From Sitta carolinensis (taxonomy: Eukaryota > Chordata > Aves > Passeriformes > Sittidae), in NCBI GenBank assembly GCA_032173965.1, contig JAVUNC010000019.1, forward strand, positions 15,616,234 through 15,680,233: DNA of 64,000 bases. Direction: 5' to 3'. A program made the position numbers and the translations under genes. The notes below the pieces were generated by a model, which was given only the letters and a program-made list of their open reading frames with translations, was not told where the DNA came from and searched no databases. Below are positions 10,201 through 25,200 of this stretch, in pieces (within the stretch, counting starts at the first letter, position 1; each line of letters opens with the position of its first letter).

Positions 10201-13200
10201 TGATGTGAGTTAAAAAATTTGTTATAGCTTATTGGAATAAATACGTGGGTAACTCAAAAACCAGCATTTCTCCTTTACAAATTGCCATTTGTGCAGTAAA
10301 CTCCGTTTAGTGCTCACTGTCAAAATTCTTATCTGTCAATCAGCAGGGACCTTATTAAGAATTCCCAGCCTGAGGTTTCTTCAGTGCCAGCAGCAGCAGC
10401 CCTGGCCTCCTAGGCTCAGCTCCTCTGTCCTACCATTGTCCTGGCTTCTTCAGGCATGTCTTTTTTGCCTTTTTTTCAACTTTCAGTCAAGGTTTTGCTT
10501 TGGTATTTTTCCAGAATTTTCAGATGTTTGGCAGCCTGACTGGGGCCATGTTTTTGTAATGCATGCTGCTGGACTGCCCTGTATTTAGAAAATGTAGATG
10601 TAAGGGCAGGTCCCTTTGGGGACATTCTCTAGTGCATCAGGAGAGTGTAAGGTGGATGTACAGTGTGTCCTGAGGTCACCTGCACTTTGTGCATCCAGGT
10701 GCAGCCTGAAGTGTTGGATTTACCACTCAGGGGGCTTGGGAGCATCTGGAACCCAACACACAGGAATCCAGGTGTCCCAGAAGGACCTCACTGATACCCT
10801 GATATCACTGAAGTGATATCACTATATCTGAAGTGCCCTAAAGATTTGCTGGACCTCATCCCTGTGACCTTGTGGTGGAGTCATGGACAAATTTACACTT
10901 TATGAAACTGTCTGAAACAGTCTTTTTACTTGAAAAAACCTCAGTCATGGTAGATCTTCATGCTGTTTAACATCTAATCTTATAAGATTAGGAAAGTGGT
11001 TGATTTGCACATGTTTTTAATGAGTTGATTCAGAAGATTTTGTGAATAAAAAGGCATCAAAGCCAGCTTATCTGACTGGTCTTTTCTCCACTTTTGCAGG
11101 ATTTATAGGGAAAAACTGCGGGAATACCAGTTCAAGAGACTGAAATACTTCTATGCAGTTGTAGAATGTGATTCTCCTGAAACAGCAAATAAAATTTATG
11201 AGGAATGTGATGGACTGGAATTTGAAAGTAGCTGTTCTTTCATAGACCTGAGGTAACTCCACTGGTGCTATTTTTGCATGTCAGGCCAAGGAGGGTGAAT
11301 TAAAAGCAATTTATAATAATTTGGGGTAAACTATATTGACTGAATAAACCCAAATGAGATACAAAGATAAATTGGGCATCCAGTGAATTGTTGGGTTTCC
11401 CTTTCTTCTTTTTGACCATTTTTATCGTAATATGGGAAGTTCAAGAGGATCTCTGCATAGAGAGTCTGTTTTCAGAAAATCCAGATAAAAAGTTCTGATT
11501 GCATCTTCAAGCTTTTGGTACAATTAAGTGATAGGATCAGAAAATGAAACTTTTTTTTCTCTCCCCAAGGGTCCAGAAGTGGGTCTTCATTGTGATTCCT
11601 TACCACAGGACATGATCATTGCTGCTGTTGTTACCAGGCTACAATAGTTATTTAGTCCTTGTGAATGAGCTGGATGCTCTGATACTTCAAAAGTCATGTT
11701 TGGGGAAGAAAGGATTTTAAATTATGGTTTGCTTTATTGTTAGTATTTCCTTTTGTTGCAAAAAGCCCTTTCATTCTAAGCAGAAAAGTTACTAAATCAT
11801 AAAAAGTTGTGACAGAAGCCCTGTTTGTCTGCTGGGGCCTCTGTTATGGACACTCTTGGAAGTCAGTGAAAGTTAAGGGTTTTTTGCTTTGAATCATTTT
11901 CTAGAGGAACTCAGTTAATTTGCTTTGAAAAGACCTCTTTGCTAAGGGAACATGTAACTTTTCATCATTTTAAACACTGATAATGTTTTACAACAAACAC
12001 AGCTGTTTGAAATTCTCCAATGATTTTCCCAGTTTTCTGCTTTGTTAAATTTTAATGTTGAATACTACTTATCAGATTGCATTTGGAAAGATTTTTTAAA
12101 AATCACAAGTAATTTCTCATGTAGTATACCAAGGTTTTTGTTTTGTTTTGTTTTTTAAACTAAGTTCTTCAATTGTTACTCAGGACTTTGGCCTTTTTAA
12201 CTTTTTTTTTTTTTCCATACTAATTATAATTGTCAAGATGTGTTAAGCTTTCATAAAAAAGTTTGGAATTTCCTATTCATCTGTTTCCAAGTCCTCTTTT
12301 ATTCCCTTTTCTCTTTTTAATTTTTAATATTAAACTTTCTGAAAAGATGGTTCTTAAAACAAAGAAAATCACCCAGAAACCCACCCATGACCCTGTTTGT
12401 ACCAGACTGAAAATTGACATACTTCCCAAACAGGGTGCTCTTATACAATGAAAACCTGTGGAACAGATCTGCAGAAGCCAGGCAGTGAATCTTACATGTG
12501 TGGAGCTCTTGTCCATTTATTTTGTTCCCTTTTCAGGTTTACCCCCTTTCTATTTCAGCTAATTCTTTCATGCTGATGTCCCATACTCATGAAAGCTTAG
12601 ACTGTTTATACTATGCAATTTCCCAGTGTATTTGAAGAATAACATGTTTTATTTGCCTTTTAGATTTATTCCAGATAATGTTACTTTTGATGATAAGCCA
12701 AAAGATGAAGCCTCAGAAGTGAACATAGCTGCTTATAAGCCAAAGTACTTCACATCTGCTGCTATGGGAACATCAAAGGTATCTTTACAGTGTTTTTGTA
12801 ACATTTTTCTTATTTGTTTAGTTTTGCTGTCAGCTCATGAATGATATATGTACTGGGGAAAAGATCCCTGATTATCTCCACCATTTCAAAATGAGACATC
12901 TTTTGATTTAAGCGTGCTACAGACCCACAAGTTGCAGCCCTGGTTTGGATTTTAAAGGAGATTGGGCTTCTTTATTCCAAATTAAATACTGAAATCTGAC
13001 CTTATTATATCTCTGTGACAAGTTTCACATGAAATGGCTTTGTTATTTATAGTTAAATCTTTTAATTTGCCTACAATGGATGTTGGTGTATAAATCAGAG
13101 AGAGCTTTCTAGGTAGTAATGCCAGGATTCAACAGTTGCTTCTCCTCCTTGTAGCAAATCTCTGTCCTACTACTGACAGCCAAAATTTCCATCTGCCCAT

Positions 13201-16200
13201 GAAGTGAAGCAGATTGGAGAAGTGATTAGTTGAGAAATAATTTCTGCTGGATGATTTTTCAGTGAGATCTGTTTCATGTCCTGGTTGGGGGTGCAGTTGT
13301 GCAAACACTTTCATTGTCCCTGCTGCAATCCCTGTGTGATTCCAGCAGTGAAGTGCTGCTGGAAGAGGAAAACAGGGGGGGTTTGGTGGCTGCTTCAACA
13401 CCAGCATCTGCTGCCACAAAGGAAATTTGGCTCACAGAGCTTTTGGGCTGTGGGACCTGCTGTTACAGAACCATTCAGTGCATGAGGAGATTTCTTCAGT
13501 TCTTCCTGGAGCTCAAACTCATTGAAACTGACTGTAGAACAAATTGCAAAATGTTGTAATTAAATCCATGTTACTAAATGGCTATTATAGTGAGTTATTG
13601 TAGAGTGCATTACTAACAGGTTTATACTGAATTGGAAAGTATGAAATCATTTCCCCATAAAAGACAGTGTTAGAGTGTTGGTTTTAGTGTTCCAGCTTCT
13701 ACAACTGGCATTCTTATTTTAAGGTAGATATCACATGGGATGAGACAGATCATGAGCGAGTAACATCCCTCAGCAGAACTTTTAACAAAGAGGAGCTGCT
13801 TGACATGGATTTTCAAGCTTATTTGGCATCATCAAGTGAAGAAGAGGAGGAACAGCAGCAAGGTACTTTGGTAATAAATGAACACAGAGTCATTAGCTGC
13901 AGGGTTTTGAATACAAATTACTGAAGTATTTAAATGTCATGTCTATAGGAAATGCTTTGAATGTCATCTTTTACAAGGACAATATTGTATTTGTTGTATA
14001 GTGGTTGTGCCCTGAGCAGAATCACTAAATGGTTCAGACTGGAAGGGACCTTAAGGACCAGCCAGCTCCAACAGCCTCCCATTGGCAGGGACACTTTCCA
14101 CTGGACTACAGGAGCTGCTTTCTGAATGGCAGCTTGCACCTCTGAGTGGAAAACAATTTTTTTGCATTTTATTTCTCCTCTTACTCCTTTTTTTCTCTTT
14201 TTTTTTCAGGGTTTCTTGACATCTCTTTGTCAAGTTAGGAAATATCTGCTTTTAATCTGTTCATTTCTGAGATAAATTATAGGTTCATAGAACTTGAAGT
14301 GTTTCCTTTTCAGAGGAAAAGTCTTGGTTTGAAATGCAAGGTGGATAATCACTAAATGAACAGGAACATCTTTCAAATGCTTTTCTGATTCACATACTTC
14401 TTGAGAATAAAGAGAATTTCATCTAACTTTGTAAGGTACAAAAGTCTTTGAATATGGTGTGGCAGTGTTTAAATTCCTGATTTAAATTGCTTGTTTTCAT
14501 TCTAAAATTCAGCCTGCTCTTAATAATATATACAGCCTAGATTACAAGGCAAATAAAATTTCATTAAGCCTTAATTAGGTCTTTCAAACAGATGTTAAAA
14601 TTGATTTATATTGCATTAGTGCAGGTTGCTGCAATCAGAGATGAGCTTGGAGCATGCAAAAAAAACCATGACAGATTCTTCTGGTTATAGGAGAATCAGA
14701 AATTATTATATAATTTTCTATATAATCAGTATATAATTTCTATATAGAAGAACCAGAAAATATTATATGGGAAATCTCATGGCAGCAAACCCATCTTGGC
14801 ATTGTCTTGGCAGCAGTAATGTCCATTTGTTTCTCAGCTTACATAAAAACTCACAAGCTGCACTGTAGTGAGCTTTAGTTTCTGCAGCAATGCTTAGTCT
14901 GTAAAAGGGGGCAGGGGATGCAGAGTAAAGCAATTCCATCTTCTCTCACATCCAAAGCAACCATGATGCTAAAGGAGAGCATCTGTGATAGGGTGGTGAT
15001 GAAAGCAGATATTCATGTGAACAACTCTTCAGGAATTTTAAAGAGTAAAATTCCATTGCTGAGAAGGAAAAAAAAAATGACCTTAAATAGTCTTATCACA
15101 CTAATAAATTTTAAACCTGGAAATGTCTAGATTCAAATGATGTTTTGAAAAGTAAGTTACCAATAGAGGAATTATGTTGTCATGTCTTTAATGTGTTCCT
15201 GACATTTTATCCATTCATTTATGTGATAGAAAACAGGATTCCATCTGTCAGGGTTCCATCCAGCAGAATTACGTGGTGCTATGCACAAATGGGAAAAATC
15301 AATGTCAGCTGCTTGAATGGAAATGTAGGAGTTTGATAAGGAGGGAAAAATGTCCTGGACTTCTAGTTGTACTTTTCAAACTTACTTAAAATGTGTTTTA
15401 TTTAAAATGAGTTTGTGTTGGCCTGTTCTAGTACTATTTTTCATGGAATTTTTCAACTTAAAATATGTGCTTCATGAATGTTAGTATTACTGTTATACAT
15501 CAGTTCTGTAGCATCGAGGATTGCAGTGACCCAGAATGTTGGGGTTCATAGCACAAAATTTCTCCTTTACATTGCTTCTGAATTTTCTGTTACTTGGGTA
15601 CATTTATCCCGGTTAGGAAGTGTTTGTGGCCTTCATCAAATCCAGCCCATAATTGCTACTTTGACAATGAGGACCAGTGACTTAGTGTATGGCATTTTAA
15701 AGGTGCTCCAAATTAAGCATTATGGAGTTTATGTCTAAGCTTTTAATCTGTTTGGGTTTTTTTATCTTTACAAGAGCAACATCTTTTCTGCTGCTCTGCT
15801 TTGCACAGCACACAAACACTGAAACAGAATGTATGATAAAATACTTTTATAGGAATTCTTGTAATTAGCTGATCTTTATAGAATCATGGAGTACACTGAG
15901 TCGGAAGGGACACATGAGGATCACTGGGTCCAAGTTGTGGCTCCACAAAGGGCAACCTGAAAGTTCAAGCTGAGAATTGTCCAACCACTAAACACCACCA
16001 GGCCTGCAGGGAAGATCCCTGCTCTCCTCAGTAGGAATCTGAGCAGGACTCCCAGGCTCCTGTGGTATTTGACTTCCAATATAACTCCACAAAGGCAGTA
16101 GGTCTTTTGTTTTGTGCTGGTGCACAAGTGCAGGGAAAGGAAATATAGTGGTTGGGAGGGAGGAGGTTTTTGTTTAAATAATTTTAAAGATTTGTTAAAT

Positions 16201-19200
16201 CTTCTTTTCAATAATTAAGGTTAAATAGAATCAGACTAGTTATTAAATCTTTTTACAATTCCGAAATCTATTTGGTGTAATAACTCATGACTACATCTAT
16301 AAATTTAAATGCATGTAATAGCATTTTATTAGATAATGGTACAGCATAAAAATGAACAGTATCCACATGTGTTTATGTTTGCAAAAGCTATTTCAGAAGG
16401 CTAAGAAATGGAGGGTGACAGAAGTAGAACATGCAGTTACTTATTATTGTCTCTGGAGAGAAGAAGCAAGAAGGTTTAGCAATTTATAAGTTGGCCAAGC
16501 CTGGTGGAATTTCATGGGAATTTCAGAATACAAATACCACAACCTGATTATTTCCTTTCTGTGATACAACTGATGCAGGTGTTGGATACTTTTCCAAAGC
16601 AACTGTTGGGTGGGGTTTGCTTTGTAATTAAAGGTGCTTGGCAGGCCAGGAAGGGTCATGTCAGCATTCCTTCTAGGAAGTTCATATAAACTGTTGGAGG
16701 TGTCCAGTAACTTGGAGCTGAGGAACACATTTCCCTGTGTTTTTGCAGGTCACCTCTGCACAGACAGGTGCTTAAATGCTGCAGCTGCAAAACTCACCTG
16801 GTTTGCAAGGGGAGGTTTAAAAACTACACCCAGTGCACACCCCTCAATGGTTAGAGTACACAGAGCTGAAGGAAAATGCTAAAAAACGTAGAAAATGCCA
16901 TAATTCAATATTTACCATTTATTTACTGTTACCTGTCTGTTTGCATTCTCTTCTTCCAGTATCTTTTCTCTCTGAAAAATCTCACTCTGAAAGGCTTTGA
17001 GTAAACTTCTTTTTGTATTTTAATTTTTTTCCATTTTTTAATTATCATTGGGATGAACTAATGGGATTTGCACAACTCCTTATTCAGAAGGTGCTCAGAA
17101 AGTGGGGAAAATGGGGTTAAACCCCACTGTTTTCTTTGACATTATTTTCTGGCTCATGACTGACATCAACACATATAATTTTTTATAGTATGCTGTAGTG
17201 CAGTGCAAAAACCTCTACCTCAGACTTGATTCTTGAGCACTGCAGTGCAAAGCTTTTTCGTTTTCATTCTGTGGGTCTACATGCATTGTACATATTTTAG
17301 GTTTTGTTTTTTGTCTATCTGAATTTGAATAAGTACCCTGGATGGAATTGAGACATTAAGGGCAATTTTTATGGTATGGCCATCAGCATCCAAGTCAGTA
17401 GCTGAATTTTCTACTGTGCCATTACATCATGGAAAGAAAATTCCTCCTCATCTTTAAACAAAATCAGCTTTGCAGCTGAGCTCTTGTCAGATGTTATATC
17501 TGCTACAAGTTTTCTACTGTCTTTAGTTTCTAAGGCTGAGTTTTGTTAAAGAAAGGAATCATTACTCAGCTATTGCAAGATAATGTTCTTAAACTGAGGA
17601 TATGATCTCTTCAGAATTCTGTGATTACAAGAACATGATCTCAGCTAACTCAGCTGCCAGTCACCAATTTAATACATTGAACCTCTGCATTTGGTTATAT
17701 TTGGCATTAATGTCATCTTTTAGAAACAAATGGTTGTGTTGGAAGGTTTCTGACCAGCGTCTCAATTTAAACTTTGGGTTTTGTAAAGTCTTTTAGCACT
17801 TCTGTTACTATTGTCTTTTGAAAACAATAAGAATATACTTGTATTTTATACTCTAAATTTCATCATTTTTTGCCTTTTTCCCCTTCCCAGGTTGATTGTA
17901 TTTCTCTCGCAGTGCAGTGGTTAATGCCCCAGAACTGTTTGGTTTGTGTGTTTTGTTCAAAAAGCCTTTGAACAAGCTGTTGGCAGAAAGCATTGCTGCC
18001 TTAATATCCATCAGAAAGTGGTTCCTGATGTTGTGCAATACAGCGTGATACTTGAAAGCCACTGACAAGGTTATTTGAACTCTGAACAAACTTTGAGAAC
18101 ATACTCAGCTCACTTTCCTTTCTTGCAGCTGTTGTCAAATGTGCTTTATTTGTTTACAGAATTAAAAGCTCCTACAGTTCTTTTGAAGGTGATGTCCAAC
18201 GTTTGTTTTAAAACCATTAGTTTTGACAGAAAAAAATGCAAGTTCTGTCTAAATGGGAAAGAATGACAATATGCATTGCCACTTAAATTCCTCCTAGCAA
18301 AACGAGTGTTAAATACAAACTGGTATTTATCCAGTTGTATTTCCCCTTGCCTATCCAGCTTCTAGGGATCTTCTTTTAGCTTGAGGATTTTTTCACTTCC
18401 CATCTAGAAGTACAGCTTCTTCTTTCTCAGGACACTAGGAAGAAGAAACAACCAAATGTCTTCTTTTTTCTACTTGTCTTCAAAACAGTTGCCTTTTGCT
18501 TTCTGGATGAGCAGATGCTTCCCTCTTAGATCTCAGCTTCTGCTGAGGAGAGTGGAAAAGCAGCTGGAGCTGACTTGTCCCCCAGTGCTGTGCAAAAGAT
18601 GAGCCAGCAGGGAAGGAGCCCAGCCTGGCTAAGCAGAGAGCTTTGGCTGGAACTTAGGAAAGAAAGGAGGGTTTATGAACCTTGGGAGAAGGGGCAGGCA
18701 ACTCAGGGGGATTACAAGGGTGTTTATGCAGGGAGAAAGTTAGAAGAGGCATAGCCAAACTAGAACTTAACTTGGTCACTGCCATGGAAGACAACAATTG
18801 TCTGTATGAATAAGTTTGCAATAAGAGGAGAGCTAAGGAGGATCTCCAGCCTTTAGTGGATGTAGAGGAAAGCACTGCGACAAAGAAGGAGGGAAAGACT
18901 GCAGAACTTAATGCCTCCTTTGCCTCAGTGTTTAGCAGAAATGCCAGTTTGGGTACCTGAGCTGGGAGACAGGGAGCAGAAAGAAGCCCCCTTGATCCAA
19001 AGGGAAATGGTCAGGGATCTGCTACACCACTTAGAGACACACAGGTCTGTGGGGCCAGATGGGATCCACCCGAGGGGACTGAGGGAGCTGGCAGATAGCA
19101 TGTGCTCCCTTAGCTACTTCCATTGCTTTTCAGTAGTCCTGGATAATCAGGGAGGTCCCAGCTGACTGGAAGTTAGCTGATGTAATGCCCATCTACACAA

Positions 19201-22200
19201 AGGGCTGGTTTTGGAAATTTATGTCCTACTCTGCTGATAGGGACTCTAATAATTTTAAAATACAGTGAAGGATGCTGTGTCCAGTCAGTGGTTTCCTTTA
19301 CTGGACAAATTTACCATTTTTGTTTCATCTAAATAAGGGAATTCTTAAACTGGCTACTTTGTGGGGTAATCATAGATGAAAATATTTTATATTACCTTCT
19401 GGAAATAATCTGTGTGTTTTAAGTTTATTTCCTGAAGATTAACTTCAGTTGCTCACTTCTTGAGGCTCTCTGTGCTAACTTTGCTCTCTCCTCCTAGATG
19501 GTGATGTAGCTAATGAAATGGAAGATGACAAACCGAGGAAAAGCCAAAAAGATGATGAAGAGCAAATTGCCAAGTACAGAGAACTTTTGCAAAGTATCCA
19601 AGAAAAAGAGAAAAAACAGGAAGAAAAGGATATAGGAATGGAGATTAAATGGGTTCCAGGTAGGGTTTATTTTTTTTTTTCTTTTCCTGCCTTGGCAGAT
19701 ATGCAGTATTGGTCTGCTGACAGGGATATAGTGTAAGGTGCTGAATTTATAGGAGGAGCAACAAACCCTTTTTTTCCCCCATAAATTGAAATCCATATTG
19801 TTTACAGTGAGCAAAGTAGAAGAAATAACATGACTGAACTCAGTTCCTCAGCTGTAAGTTTCTCTTTATAGATTATTTTTGCCAGGATTTTTTTGTACTT
19901 GCTTTTTCAATTATCACTTTATAGCTGTTTTTCAAGTAGAATTCATGTGTTTGCTATAGAGTCATGAAACATACTTGCAGTTTTAAAAATGAAAACCAGT
20001 ACTATTTGGAAACATAGTGTATAATTAGAGGAGAGTGGTTTGGAAATGTTGCTTGCATAATGCTAAAGATTTGGGTGAACAAAAGGGAGAAGTCTGACCT
20101 TCCAGTGAAACTGCTCTGGGAGAAAGCAAGGTACCAGGAGTGGTTGGGGAACGGTGACATCGAGATTGATACCTGGAAATCAGTGAAAGGTAACTTCACC
20201 ACAGAGCATCCCAGCAGAACTCACCCAAGAGCCAAACACCAGTGTCTAGTTCTCTTTTTTCTTCATGACAAAAAGCCACTCAGACTGAATGCTTCCCCTG
20301 AGGTGTAATGAGCCCGTTTAACAGCTCACTACATCCACAAAGGGAAAGGTTTGCACTGTGGCACCACCTTGATCCTGGCCCAGGGCTCATTTGACTGCCT
20401 CTACCAGCTCTGGCACGTGGTTGGTCTCTACAAGTCTAATTTTGTTTGCTAAAATAACAGAACTACTCTGGAAAAGAAAAAATCGGGATCTTTTCCACTG
20501 AGTTAGCATGTCAGATAGGCAAATGTTCAGAGGGTTAAATGTGCAGCTGGAAGCCTAGGGAAGCATGACATTCCCTTGTTGGGAGCAGCCAGGTGCAGCA
20601 GGCGTGGGACTATCAGGACACAGCCCTGTTCTGTCCCTGCAGACAGCCAGAGCAGACACACACCAGGATCCAGGCCCTTCACTGCTGGTGGGTTAATCCC
20701 AGCTGGGAAGGCACTAATGGCATGATTTATACAGATACTGTTCTGAGTTCACTCAGGTAACTTCTGCTGAACAGAAGCTCTGCTGGGTTTGAAATACCCT
20801 GGTCTGTAGCGGTTCTCTGACATGGGCTAACCTGAAGGGAACAGTTTTGTTCCTGTTTCTTCATCAGACCTGTATTCAGAAGGATACATGGGCATTAAAA
20901 TCGGTTGTGTGCTTGCAGTCATGCTTTGGTAATCCCGCTCTTTTCTGACCCGGGTTGTGTCCAAGCCCCTCTGGAGAGGCATGTGTCCTGCAGCCAGGAG
21001 TGCTCGGTGGCAGTGCCGTACTCCCCGTGTCCACAGCGTGTCAGTGCTTGCCTTCACCATGCTGCTCGCTCGGGAGCTCGCGCACCCGCCGTGCCGCGGA
21101 GCGTTCGAGCCCAAGGAGTTCTCATGATACCTAGTTTTATATAATCTACAGAGATTCGTCGTTGCCACCTTTCAGAGTGAAGGTGGAAACCACAGGTGAA
21201 TCAGTGTGGTTTGTGTTTATATATGTTTGTATTCAGGTGTTGTCAAAGCAGCCATTTTTTGTGTTGGTTTTGAAAGACACATTTGGAGGGTTTTTTTGTT
21301 TGTTATGCATTCTTTTCTTGAAGAATTTTGCAAACTGTATGAAAGAAGTCCTGTAAATTTAAAAAGTTTGAGCAACTTAACATGGTAAGGTAGTCAGGAT
21401 TCTAGAGCAAACCATTCACTTTAGGAGATGGAAAATTGTTTTAAGGGAGACCAAAGGAAACTCTTTAGCCTTGCTTGCCCTGAGAGAGCAAGAAGTTTTC
21501 TAAGAGGCTGTCCTTAAGATTTATGAGAAAACTGCATTAATATTTAGTAGCAATGGAATATAAACTGTAGTAGAGATGGAATCCAATTCCCTGACGCATG
21601 GGCTCTCCTGTTTCTTTGCATTGGAACACGACTTTAGAAAACGGGATTTGTTACATCCTTATACCTAGACCAACCCCTTCCCTACTGCTCATTCTCATAG
21701 TACTCCTAGGAGTTTTGCTAAGTCCTTATCTCTTTTGAGGAAGGGATGGTAAAAAATCCCAACCAACCAAACAAAACCCCCCTATCTTGATCAATTTGAC
21801 TGATTTTGTCTAAATGTAGCTGGGTGTCCATGCACAGGGGCTGGTCTGTTCATACAGTGCACGTGTGCACAATGAATTTACATGGATAGTTTATAGTATT
21901 TGATGTTAATTTAGAAATTAGGATATTACAGTATATGTTGACATCTCCTCATTTCTTACCCTGTAAAAAAGTGAGAGCTTTTTGAAGAGCAGAGGTTCTG
22001 GAAATCATAGAAGTGTTCACTTGCCTTTGTTAGAGGCTGTTCACCTCTGTAAGGTCAGCAGTGCCACTTGTGGCTATTGACCCCTGCAGTATGGTCTTCT
22101 CCAAAACACGAGTCATAAAACTGAAAATGGGTGTCTTAAATTGGCTTTTGAGTCAAAAATTCTGCTGTTACTGTCTTCAGGCAGCATTTGGAGAATTGGA

Positions 22201-25200
22201 CCTGCACACCTGAAGGGAATACTCTTTTATATGTTTTTTATATGGTGGAGCACAGGCAGCACATGCTGAACAGTAGTTTATAGTTCTGGCAATTTATACA
22301 TGCTCAAGGCTGTGCTTCCTTATGGGAGGGAGGAATGTTAGTTGTTATGTTATTTTTTCTTGAACAAATGTGCTCTTTTAAGTTTCAAAACCATTTATGT
22401 TCAGTTGGAGCATTCTGGGCATTCAAAAATAGTTTTGTTGTAATCTCTGAAGACTCATTTTTTATAGAACTAGTTTATGTCTGTTGAAATATTTTTATTA
22501 TCAAGTTCTGCCTCAATGTGCTTGACTTATTGCAAAATCTTTTTCCTGCCCAAATGTTTAATACATGGAAGAATTACAACAGTTAAATCTAGGAAGTTTT
22601 TCAATTGAAAGGCAGATATTTGAATTAATTTAAAATTTTGAGTTTTGGCACAGTTATTTACACATGGTTATAGAAAGCATACTTTGTCAATGATTCAGTT
22701 ATTCTTTGAATCATAACAGTTTTAAATAAACCACAGTGCCAACAAAAATAAATTAGATGTAGTTCCAACTCTCTTTGGTCTGTTTCTTCTAGGCACAAAA
22801 TCAGTGTTATATTTAAGCATCCATCTGTTTTCTTAATCATATCTGATTTAAGCAACAATTACTATGAATCCTTATCCAGCTCCCAAAGCTGCCCTCAGAA
22901 AGTGAAAAGAGAGAAGACCACAACTGCATTTCTTGATGATACTCAGCCAGGTTTTTTTGGGGAGGGGAGGGTTTGCACTTAAAAACGGCTCCTTTGGGAA
23001 GAATGCGACATAAATATTTAGCTGGGCTTTGAGGAAAATTTCACATTTGTTTTGGTCAGAAGCAGAACTGACCAAAAGGCTGTGGTGCCTGTAAAGTGCA
23101 CGGTAAAGCCCAGCTGGACAGTCAGGGATGATGCAGAGCCCAGAAATGCTGGTATGAAGTATTTCCCTCCCTCTGGGTCACTGCTGAGTGTGTCTGTCCC
23201 CTGCCTGGAGTGGCCTCAGCTCCTGCAGCACGTGCTGAGCTGTGGGTTCTCACAGGCACTGCTTGGGAAAGCTGGCTTCACTTAACATGTGTTATCTTTG
23301 AGGGTGACAAATTCTAGTGTTTTCAGAGTGTTTCTCTTTGCTGTTCCCTTCAACTACCTGCAGCAAGGTGTTTCATTTTTCTGGTCAGGCATTGCACGCA
23401 AGATGAACTTGCTTGTTTGGGTTTCCTGAGAACAGAAATGTACCTTTCTTGCCACTAATAACACTGACAGTTGCAGGCCGTTAAAATTCCGTAAGTTTTC
23501 AAAACTGAGGCTTTGGAGAAGTAAAAATTCTGGCCTGCACTCATGCCTTGCTGTCCCCCAGTGTGAACAGCAGTGTATTTAGTTTTGCTGTAGTATTTGC
23601 AGCATGTTTAATCCTTTAGCTGAAGTGTGATTTTATTGCATGCTAATAGGTGACCCTTTTCCTCTCTTGCCCTTGTTTGTGAAGAGTAAATAAAACTATT
23701 GTGATTCATTAATTCTAAAATAAAATTGTATCAATAAGGGTATATAAGTTAGACCTTTCTATGGCCAGCTAATGTTTCTACCTAAAGTAGACAATTCCTT
23801 TCCCCTTCTGCAATCAAAATCCTTTTGACCACTTAAATACACTCTTATTCTCGGGAAGTGGTCTGGACAGTAGTTTCTAAGCCATTCTAATCTGTGGAGA
23901 AACTCTAATGCCTTTCATGAGACTGCCAGATACCACAAGAAAGGGCTGGATTTTCCTCCAGCTTCTTCAGTGCCAGATGGATCAAATGATTCCATTTTCC
24001 AGGCAAATAAATCAGAAATATTGTAACTTCCTTTCAGATTTTGGGTCTCTCTTTTGCTGGAGATGTGACATATATTTTTTTTAATTCTGTATTTGCTATC
24101 TTCAAAGAGAATCAGGGTTGTTACCTGACCAGTAATATTTTCCATAAAAGTTCTACAAAGTATCCAAAGTTCTAGTGTTTCAATTTCAAGGAACCTGATG
24201 GCTCTGCTTTCATGGACTTTGAAGATAACTAAATATTTATTCTTGTTGTATTAGAGTTTCTTAATGGCATGTTTTTAGTGAATCCATGCAAAATCCTTCC
24301 TTTATCATGGCTCTGATTTGTTTGCTGGTTAAGTACCCAATTTTTGTGGCCGTAGGAGTTTGCCACTTACTGTTTATTCTGGCACCTTTCCAGAGTAGTA
24401 GAAGGATCCTTTATCTTGTGTTTGCTCCATTCCTTTCCTCCTACGATTCTATGGTTTAATATGATTTTAGATCTTGTCCACACTTCGTATTTCAGACAAG
24501 CTGTAACTGGCTCCCTATCCCTGGAATTATTTTTGGAGTGTCAACAAGCACAAAAACAGGGGTTAGTGTTTGCATCTTTTCAGAAAAATGTTCTGCCTGC
24601 TCTTCTGGGGCCTGCTAGAACTGTCCATGAAAGCTGCCCCTTTTCTACCATCATGGTCTCTGTTTTCAGTTCCTCCACACTGAGGAGAGCTGGAAGGAAT
24701 GATGAGGAACAGGGACTTGGCAACTGATAAATCTGGGAGAAGGAATGGGATCTAGTCTAGGACATCTGGAGAGGCCTGAGTATGATTTCTAAGCAATAAA
24801 ACTGGGATGAGGGGGGGAGAGCAGGACGTGCTCAGGTCAGGGCTGGACTGGGGTGGCAGAAGAGGGTGCTGAAGAGAGACCACTAGAAGGAGGACTGGGG
24901 AAGAGACAACAAATATCAGGCTGGGAGGGCAAAGCAGAAACTGAATTCCTACAAACTCCCAAGATAACGCAGTCACTTTGTCGGAGATGATGTTACCTGT
25001 AGGATATCATATCTGCCTCATTTGTTACAGAAGTTGAAAAATAATTGTGTAGTGACTGAAGCAAGGAATTGCAGGTAGGAGAAAAATACTCCATTGCCCA
25101 GGCTGTTGCCTCCTGCCAGGGAAGTGGATTGTTTCTTCCACTGATTTGTGCTCCAGTGCATTGCAAGGCAAGTCACTTGATCTCCTTAGATCATGAAATT

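Larger units (their letters stand above)
13863..19497 (+). other. ESF1 intron 8 with several CR1 fragments
   Basis: 5.6 kb intron. It contains CR1 fragments at about 14016-14122 and 15878-16080 (antisense) and 18510-19205 (sense), each listed separately. The rest (about 14.1-15.8 kb and 16.1-18.5 kb) is AT-rich unique sequence with no gene seen. Confidence 0.6.

Noticed and set aside
13276..13559. Possible coding exon in ESF1 intron 7.
   Set aside because: Exons 7 and 8 join in phase with conserved sequence and leave no room for extra residues. The frames lack similarity to anything recognised.
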